Assembly (NCBI GenBank): GCA_951799425.1
Contig: OX637393.1
Coordinates: forward strand, 19,425,744 to 19,489,743
Direction of reading: 5' to 3'
DNA from: Ilex aquifolium
Lineage: Eukaryota; Streptophyta; Magnoliopsida; Aquifoliales; Aquifoliaceae
Length of the DNA stretch: 64,000 nt
Shown here: in pieces, positions 57,437-64,000 of the stretch
Numbering within the stretch: the stretch's first letter is position 1
Layout: the number at the start of each line of letters is the position of its first letter
Made by a program: the position numbers and the translations under genes
The notes under the pieces: model-generated
Told to the model about the DNA's origin: nothing
Seen by the model: the letters and a program-made list of their open reading frames with translations, nothing else
Database searches by the model: none

Positions 57437-58742
57437 TAACTGTTCATAGGATTTTTAGTGTACAATCGTTTTTACTTACTTTATCTGTTTATGTTTACTT
57501 ACTTTATCTTTACATGTAGTGTTATTTTTCTTAGTTGCAGATATTGGTGTTTTTTTTTCAAAAGCTCAAGTGAGAGGTGTTCTCTAACCCTACTCATTTT
57601 TTTTTACAGTCCTTCAGTGCATATCATATCTTTTTTGTTGCATTGAGGACAATGCATGATTCAAGTTGGGGGTGAGGTGCACCATTTGTATGATACACCA
57701 ATGTTTGTGAAAAATTTTTGTTTTGTGGAAATTTTTGTTGATAATACCAATTTTTGTGGTGAAAATTCACCTTTCACATATCATACAGTTTTTTGTTCAC
57801 AATAGTTGCAATTTATGTGAAAATTTTGAAATTTTTTGTGAAACTATCTGAAAGTTGATTTGTATTCCCTTATTTTGAGTGTATGGTTTGTTAATACGTT
57901 GATCTTTGTGTTGAATTTTGAATACATGAGCACATTATTGAAGTTCATCCTATGCTCGAGTATCACATATGTGTTTGCTTTTGAACTCACCAATATGTAC
58001 ACCTTAAATGTGTAATTTCATCAATTTACGGATTGAGTTCATATTTTAGTGTTTGACATAAATAGTGGAGATGAGTAAGGACCCATGAGAGCTTTAGTGC
58101 CAATCCTTGTTGGAGGGAACTTACATTTACTCAAGGAACAATTTTTCAAATTCCAAATGTGTGCAATAATCTCATTATACTTGTTTTGGTTAGGTGCATT
58201 TGGGTAGTTGATTGACTTTGTCTTGATATGTACAATGCTCTCCCATGCCTATTTAGAAATGATCTTAGGCCATCCTTCATTTGCTTTGAGTCTTAACCTT
58301 CTTTCTTGTGAAAATTGTATCCCTAGTGCAGTGATTGAGCCTTAATGGTAAATTCGTTTCCATGCCACACATTTGACCAAGCTAGTGAAAAATGATGAAA
58401 ATCAACCTCACCATGGTTGTTCCTAGAGCTGAATATAAGTGATCATAAAAGAGAAGGAATTGTGTTGCGGAAACTTAACCAAAAGGATGAATGAAGTTGA
58501 ACGAAAAAGAATGAAAAATCCAAGAAAAGGAGAAAAAGGGGGTGAATGAAGAAAGATTGATCAAAAAGAAAAGGAAAATGTTAAGGAAAAGAAATAAAAG
58601 AAACAAAGAGTGTGGTGATGGTGTTGGACTGAAATCCCATTAAAATGGAGATGTTTTGAATTAAAAGTCATTCACTCGGAACAACCCTCTTTGTTATCCT
58701 ATATCCTTCATTTCATTTGCCTCAATATCACCCCAAGGCCCC
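57437..58742 (+). other. Element C region after pol
   Basis: No gene. Homologous to A2 35466-36730. It contains the internal PPT/hairpin: TGCATTG-AGGA-CAATGCA (57639-57656) then AGTTGGGGGTGAG (about 57664-57676). Interrupted by D at 58743; GCCCC (58738-58742) is the likely left target duplication. Confidence 0.7.
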
Positions 58743-59371
58743 TGCTTGGATTATTCCGTCGACCCTAATCTCTGAACATGAACCCTCAATGCGTGTGTGG
58801 CTTATATGTGTGGGTGAGTGTCACTCTCACTCGGGTTCAATGCAAGAAATGGAAAAACGGGTGTGTGAATGAAATGTGTGTGAACAAAAGTGCTCCCCAA
58901 GTGCAGAGAGACTTTCGAGTGTCGTGTTTTACTTGGAATTCGTATTCCAAGGTTGTCTCCTCAGGGAAGGAAGGTGAATTGTTTTGAAGGTGATTTTGGT
59001 GAAAAAGGAAAAGTGTAAAAATCTTTGATTTTTGTGTTTTGGTGAGTGAAGATTTTGATTAAAACGCAATGAAAACAAGTGTTGGTTAATCCAAAGAGGT
59101 CATTCCAATGGGAATGCCTAATCAACTCAAGACCTTCCTCCAATGGTGCCTAGATGTTTGATTGATTCGTAGGAAGCGCGGGACTAAAATGGAGGTGAGG
59201 ATTCAAGCATAGACCGTGACAAGTCTACGGTGTATCAAGAACTCACAACCATGTCCACACTCAACCTAGTCAAACCAAATCAACGTACACTACGAGGAGG
59301 AATGAAAAAGAGTTGAATTAGCATACCCAAGGGGAACTCTCCCTTGATTAGCCAACTTGAAGCTTAGCTAC

Positions 59372-61254
59372 TGATTGATGAAAATGGTTGTTGTTTCCAA
59401 CCCCTAAACATCACCATTTGACATGTGTATATGGCTTATGTGTGAAAGGGAGTGTCACTCTCCCTCGGGGTGATGCAAGAGATTAGGCAACAACGGATTG
59501 GTGGAAAATGGAATGAACAAAATGTGAAATGAAATGTGAACAAAAGTGCTCCCCAATCGCAAGGAGTCTTTCGCGTGTCGTGTTTTACTTGGTGGTATTC
59601 CAAGGTCGTCTCCTCAGGGAAGGAAAGTTCAAGTGTGTGAAGGTGATTTTGTCAAAAAGAGAAAGTGTAAAATCTTTTAGTTTGTTTTGGTGAGTGGAGT
59701 TTGTAAATGAAAATGCAAGAAAACAAGTGTTGGTTAATCAAAAGGGGTCATTCCAATGGGAATACCAAATCAACTCCAATCCTTCCTCCAATGGTGCATA
59801 GACGAACGATTGATTTGTGGGAAGCTAGGGATGAGATGGTGAGGATCCAAGCATAAACCGTGACTAGGCCTACGGAATATCAAAGACTCACAAACTCATC
59901 CACCCTCAACCCAGTCAAACCGAATCATCGTACACCGAGAGGAGGAATGGAAAAGAGTTGATGTAGCACACCCAAGAGGAATTTTTCCTTGGATTAGCCA
60001 ACTTAAATCTAGTTACTCATAATAAAAGACAAGACAATAATGTAAAATGAAAGACATTGTAGAGAGATGAAGATTTAAACTAAGTTAATGAAAGAAAACT
60101 TAACTACGAAGAGAAATATTCAATACCCATTTTAAAGCATGAAAATGAATCAAACTTGAACAACAATGGTGAAATCTAGAATATTCAACTAAACTTGCAA
60201 ATCACTTGAAGTAAATGACATTAAAAGTAATTAATGAAGCTTACAAGAGTATTCAAGAAGATTACAAGTGAAAAGATGGAAGAAAATGCAAAAACATAAA
60301 TTTCTTACACCATGAGACTATTCATTGTCTTCTTCATGGGATTTTCTAAGCTTAGGTAGCCACCCCTTTGAAATGCTTGTCAATTGTTGAATATAATGGA
60401 GTGTTTGCCTTCAAATTTCGTGCATGGTGGTCCCCCCCATGGTGTGTGCAGGCCTCCCATCAATGGGAGGCTGAATGGATGGGTCTTGACAGGCAAGACA
60501 AGCTTCACCTGCAACCCACATGGCAGCCCCCTTCTCTCTCTCTTCCATTACTGCCCAAGCCTTCAAAGTCTTCATCTTGTGTAAGGGAGGCATGTAGATG
60601 TGTAAGAGAATGATGGGGAACAAGTGGGAGAATCAATGGTGGGACCCCCAAGCAAGTGGAGAAGAGTTTGTAGGTGTTCTGGGCTGTTCTGGGAGTGTAC
60701 CGGTACTCTAAACCTTCTGGAATTCGAAGTACCGGTACGCAGTTCCTAAACGGTACCATACTAAATGGTACCATACCGGTACTGTGTACCGGTACTATTT
60801 TTTGCTCTGGACCACTTTTCGTAGAATCGGTATAAATTTTGATCCAGCCGTTGGATTGAGCTGAAATTTTGACACAATACAGAAGACATCCAGATCTACA
60901 ACTTTTATGTTTTTTAATTTTTCAGATTCGAAGCGAATCATGGTCAAAATGGAGGAATAACGAGGCTGTATTTCCAGATGGTGTGGCTACTGGTGCTTTT
61001 GTTCCCAAACACCAATACCTCCTTGATTTCTTCACTTTTAAGCCTCCAAATCTTCATGTAATGTGTACATGCCCTCACCACACATCCATCATAGTTGCAA
61101 GGTCCTAAAATCAATCATTTAAGCTATAAAAACTTGCAACATTGAAAATTCAACATTATTCATAAAATTGGCTAACACTAAGTACTTATATGCAAAAGTT
61201 GAGTTAAAATGAATGTAATGAGGCCTTCAAATATACAATATTTTGTGCTCATCA
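59372..61254 (-). mobile_element. Solo LTR S2 (TACCGGTA type)
   Basis: 1883 bp, TGATTGATG...GCTCATCA, target duplication GCTAC at 59367-59371 and 61255-61259, no internal domain. It resembles the N1 LTR. Palindromes at 60698-60796. Confidence 0.88.
60698..60796 (-). promoter_or_regulatory. TACCGGTA palindrome array in S2
   Basis: Perfect TACCGGTA cores at 60698, near 60729, near 60773 and near 60787, with a variant GGTACCATACTAAATGGTACC between the second and third that is itself a larger inverted repeat. Confidence 0.7.
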
Positions 61255-61910
61255 GCTACTCATATTTAATGTAAGAACATAAATGAAATGAAGATACATT
61301 GCGAAGAAATGAAGATTGGAACTTAAATTAATGCAAGAAAACATAAACTACAGAAAAATGCATTTAATACCCATTTGAAGAACTTGAGATGAAAACTTAA
61401 ATGCAACAATGGTAGAATCTAAGATACTCAACTAAACTTGCAATGTACGTGAATTAAATGACATTAAAGACAATAAATGAAGCTTACAAGAGTATTCAAG
61501 AAGATTACAAGTGAAATGGATGGAAGAAATGCAAAAATCTGAGCTTTCTCTCACTAAAATAATGTCTTCTTCCTAGAGATTCTCTCTCTACAATGTAATA
61601 CAATCTGAATAATGTGCAAGCCATGATGCATTTTTGTCCATTGAGCTCCCTCTAGGTGTGTGATAGGCTTCCCATCCATATGAGGCTGATTGGATGACAT
61701 TGGGCAGGCTAGGACAGGCCTAGCCTGCACTTCCCTGGAAAACTTCTTCTTTCTCCTCCTCATTAATGCCATTGCCTTCAAAGTCCAAGCATGGGTGTTG
61801 GGAGGCATGTAGATGTGTAAGGGATGTCAGGGGACAAGTGGGACAAGTGTAGGTGGGGCCCCCAAATGGCAGAGCTTGAGTTGTAGGCTGTCTGGGCATT
61901 CTGGGTAAAA

Positions 61911-62072
61911 CCTTCTGGAAGGTCGATGCAAACCTTCTAGAAGGTTTGTGTAGGATCAGTTGAAAAAGCATTCCAGTGAGAAAAACCTTCCGGAAGGTTT
62001 ATTCCAATAGAAAAAACCTTCCGGAAGGTTTTGGCAGTGAATAGGCAGACCAAGTGCAAACCTTCTGGAAGG
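61911..62072 (-). promoter_or_regulatory. CCTTCYGGAAGG palindrome array in D LTR
   Basis: Units at 61911 (CCTTCTGGAAGG), 61933 (CCTTCTAGAAGG), 61986 and 62017 (CCTTCCGGAAGG), 62061 (CCTTCTGGAAGG). Distances 22, 53, 31 and 44 bp, the same set of values as in A. Confidence 0.8.
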
Positions 62073-62319
62073 TTTTCATCAAATTTGCCTTTTTCTTGGT
62101 TTCTTCACCTACCAATCCTTCCTTGAAGCTATCCCCTCATCTTCATTGATTTCAAACACTTCAATGGGGGCTTAACTCAAGCCATTTACATCTTTTCACC
62201 TACATTTACACAAAATTCCATAAAAGAGAAAATTCAACGCATTTCTCCCCAAAATCACAACAAAAGCAAGTATAAAAGGGCATATCAACATACAATATAT
62301 GCAATATTTTGTGCTAACA

Positions 62320-62360
62320 CCCCCCCCCCCCCAACTTGAGCTTTGCTAGTCCCTAGCAAA
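62320..62360 (-). other. D 3' polypurine tract with hairpin
   Basis: On the - strand CAAGTTGG then a long G-run (62320-62336) abuts the LTR; the inverted repeat TTTGCTAG/CTAGCAAA with GGA loop is at 62342-62360. The C-run looks like expansion of the PPT. Confidence 0.75.
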
Positions 62361-62643
62361 CATTATTTCAAACCACAAGCTATAAACTAAAACAAAATCC
62401 ATTCATACAAGTAAATATCCAAACATTCAAAATCCAAATATACATTGCAATTAAAAATAAACTTGGGCAATGATAAAATGTAACAACTGTGGTATTTTCA
62501 TTGATCATTCTTAAAAGTTCTTTACAACGGGTTCGAGTTTCAAAAAAAATGGCCCAAAGCCTAAAGACACTTCTACTGGCCGACAAAAGTAACCCTAGCT
62601 ATGTACAATCTAAACTCAAAAGAAACAACACACAACAACTATC

Positions 62644-63850
62644 CTAATCATCGTCCTCATCGAAGGCATCCTCCTCCTCGGTCTCCTCATCCTCATCATC
62701 GTCGTCGTCGTCGCCCACCTCCATAGTAATAGAAGGTATAGAGGCAGTGACCGATGGTCCAGCTGGCTGTGGCGGAGGTCCACTGGGGATGGGCTCACCC
62801 GAGAATGTATGTTGGAACAGTCTCGTCACCATAACCGACAACCCGTACATGGTAGACTCTAAAGCATCCATACACTACGATATAGTGTGGGTTGGGGCAG
62901 GTGCAGGATGTGTTGAATAGGAGGGACTTGCTGCAGATGGCTCTGGGCCTCTCTCCCCGAGTCCTGGCAGCCTTCTTACTGCTTGACTTCCCGATGGCTC
63001 TAGTCTCCGGGGGAAGCAGAGTATCGTAAGCGTAGTGCTTCACATTGGCCTGATTGCATAGACATGTGACGAGGTTGCCAAATGGGAGATTCGCCTTTGG
63101 CTTTGCAGCCTTGGCAAACTCCCGCATCTCCTCCCATATCTAATAAGCTACATCAATCGCCACCCCCGTCATGAATGCGTGGAGGAGGGCCAGCTTCTCG
63201 ATGTTCGGGTTCTTCTCCGAACCCCAGGGCATCAGGTTGTAGTGCAGTACCTTGTTCATTACCCCGTACGAGTGCTTGAGGCCTCCGACCAAAGTTGTTC
63301 CCTTGAAGGTGGTCGGGTCCTCATAGGTGAGAGCTACATAATCTGTGAGAGTTCTACCCCCTTCCACGTTGTGTGGGTAGACCGGGGTAGTCGGGGGAGG
63401 CCTCTCATACTCCATCACTGTAGCAATCATGTCAGGGATCACCTCGAAGGTATTCCCCTACACGTTGGTCCTCAACCTACCCCCATCCTCACCAAACACT
63501 GACAACTTCTTGTAAAATTCACGGCACAAACCTAAATTGCAACCCTTAACCTCTTGAAACCAAATATTCAACCCACGAGCCTCGATTATCCTCACAACTT
63601 CATCATTTGGTCCAAGGGAGACTTTGTCAACGTATCTCTCGCACGTGACATTTTTCTCCTCTATTAGTTGTCTCCGTGCATCGTGCCTCGGCTTAGTCCT
63701 CCTCTCCTCCCTATGTTGACTACTTGGGCCATCCCCGCCCCTTTTGCGGAAGCTCGTGGCCATAGGTGGTGGCGGGTCCGGGCCCGTCCTCTTTGTGCGG
63801 GCCATGAGGGACAACAGTGCCCCAACACCAAGGATAGACAAAATCAACAT
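62644..63850 (-). pseudogene. D ORF3 (env-like), broken
   Basis: Homologous to A1 ORF3 throughout: hydrophobic lead and MARTKRTGP (Met near 63805), core with GLNIWFQEVKGCNLGLCREF, ALTYEDPTTFKG and VGGLKHSYGVMNKVLHYNL, MREFAKAAKPKANL, then an acidic tail. In-frame stops at 63458-63460 and 63140-63142, and a frame change near 62900. The acidic tail is encoded by a GTC/CAT-rich simple repeat (about 62690-62715). Confidence 0.85.
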
Positions 63851-64000
63851 TCACACCCATTCAATGGGCTCACAAATGTCAAGGGATGATTTTCCCAATC
63901 ATGCCATCACAAGGGAGTTTAAAATTTTGAAGAGGATCAAAAAGGATTTGGGGGAACTTTGGAGACCTAGGGTTTCTTTGAAGACACTCAAGATTTTCGA
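63851..64000 (-). other. Region upstream of D ORF3
   Basis: 150 bp with no palindrome of the D type. In A1 the equivalent array starts about 300 bp upstream of ORF3, so it would lie just beyond the window. Confidence 0.5.

Larger units (their letters stand above)
3224..58742 (+). mobile_element. Element C: oldest Athila-like host element, heavily interrupted
   Basis: C is the element into which all others are inserted. Its integrase gene is visible in pieces at 3224-3618, 17873-17876, 19549-19819 and 57242-57436, followed by the region after pol up to 58742. Removing one target duplication copy and each insertion makes neighbouring pieces contiguous in the integrase reading order. Its protein resembles the A family but has several stops and a frameshift. 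Its 5' part is left of the window. Its ORF3 and 3' LTR, if present, lie beyond element D to the right. Confidence 0.8.
58743..62319 (-). repeat. 3' LTR of D, split by S2
   Basis: Two parts, 58743-59371 and 61260-62319, about 1.7 kb in total. It has the inverted repeat CTTGGAAT-TCGT-ATTCCAAG at 58932-58951 and palindromes at 61911-62072. The boundary with the PPT is blurred by a C-run (62320-62332), where the usual TCA has become CA. Confidence 0.82.
58743..64000 (-). mobile_element. Element D: 3' part of an Athila-like retrotransposon
   Basis: 3' LTR (58743-62319, split by S2), PPT, and a decayed ORF3, all in - orientation; gag-pol and the 5' LTR are beyond the window. The LTR start TGCTTGG matches S1. 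It is inserted into the region after pol of C. Confidence 0.85.

Overview
This window is plant (angiosperm) nuclear DNA made entirely of nested LTR retrotransposons of the Ty3/gypsy superfamily, Athila-like. No host gene, tRNA, rRNA or CRISPR array was found. The Athila assignment rests on 1.7-2.1 kb LTRs bounded by TG...CA, 5-bp target duplications, a primer site matching the 3' end of tRNA-Asp, a DLGAS-type protease, an FMDD reverse transcriptase, an RNase H and HHCC/DDE integrase, and a third ORF (ORF3, 'env-like') downstream of pol. The species cannot be named from this sequence.

Nesting, with target duplications read directly. The oldest element (C, + strand) spans 3224-58742, with only its pol 3' end and the region after pol visible. 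The 3' end of a B-family element (E, 1-3223, +) ends inside C's integrase. A1 (3619-17867, -; ATAGG), solo LTR S1 (17877-19543, -; GCTAG/GCTAT) and B1 (19820-57236, +; GTAAA) all lie in C's integrase gene. B1 was in turn hit by A2 (27379-41853, +; CTGGG), solo LTR F (44450-46368, -; GTGGC) and a pol-less element N1 (49468-56342, -; TGATT). Element D (58743 to beyond the window, -) sits in C's region after pol, and its LTR contains solo LTR S2 (59372-61254, -; GCTAC).

Coding state. A2 has an uninterrupted 1920-codon gag-pol, but the catalytic integrase glutamate is lysine and its ORF3 has two stops. A1 has an intact 463-codon ORF3, but its gag-pol has a nonsense codon, a 99-codon deletion and a frameshift. 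B1 gag-pol keeps one frame through about ten in-frame stops. N1 encodes only a 280-aa gag-remnant protein.

The most striking signal is non-coding. Every LTR family here carries several copies of its own 12-bp palindrome, usually centred on CpG: CCTTCCGGAAGG in A, CCTACCGGTAGG in S1, CCGTCCGGACGG in F, AGTACCGGTACT in N1 and S2, ACGTTCGAACGT in B and E. They lie upstream of TATA-like boxes. In A1, A2 and B1 the same family-specific palindrome is repeated in an internal array upstream of ORF3; in B1 that array ends 13 bp before a second TATA box. In A, D and S1 nearly all centre-to-centre distances fall in a small set (22, 31-32, 43-44, 51-53 bp), close to whole turns of the helix. ORF3 carries a heptad-repeat segment suited to dimerisation. 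I infer a co-evolving element-specific control system, with palindrome arrays at both the LTR and ORF3 promoters and possibly a trans-acting ORF3 product; this is a hypothesis.

Other conserved non-coding modules are a leader hairpin next to a consensus splice donor, an internal polypurine tract behind a hairpin with compensatory base changes, a second hairpin before the 3' polypurine tract, and an LTR hairpin.
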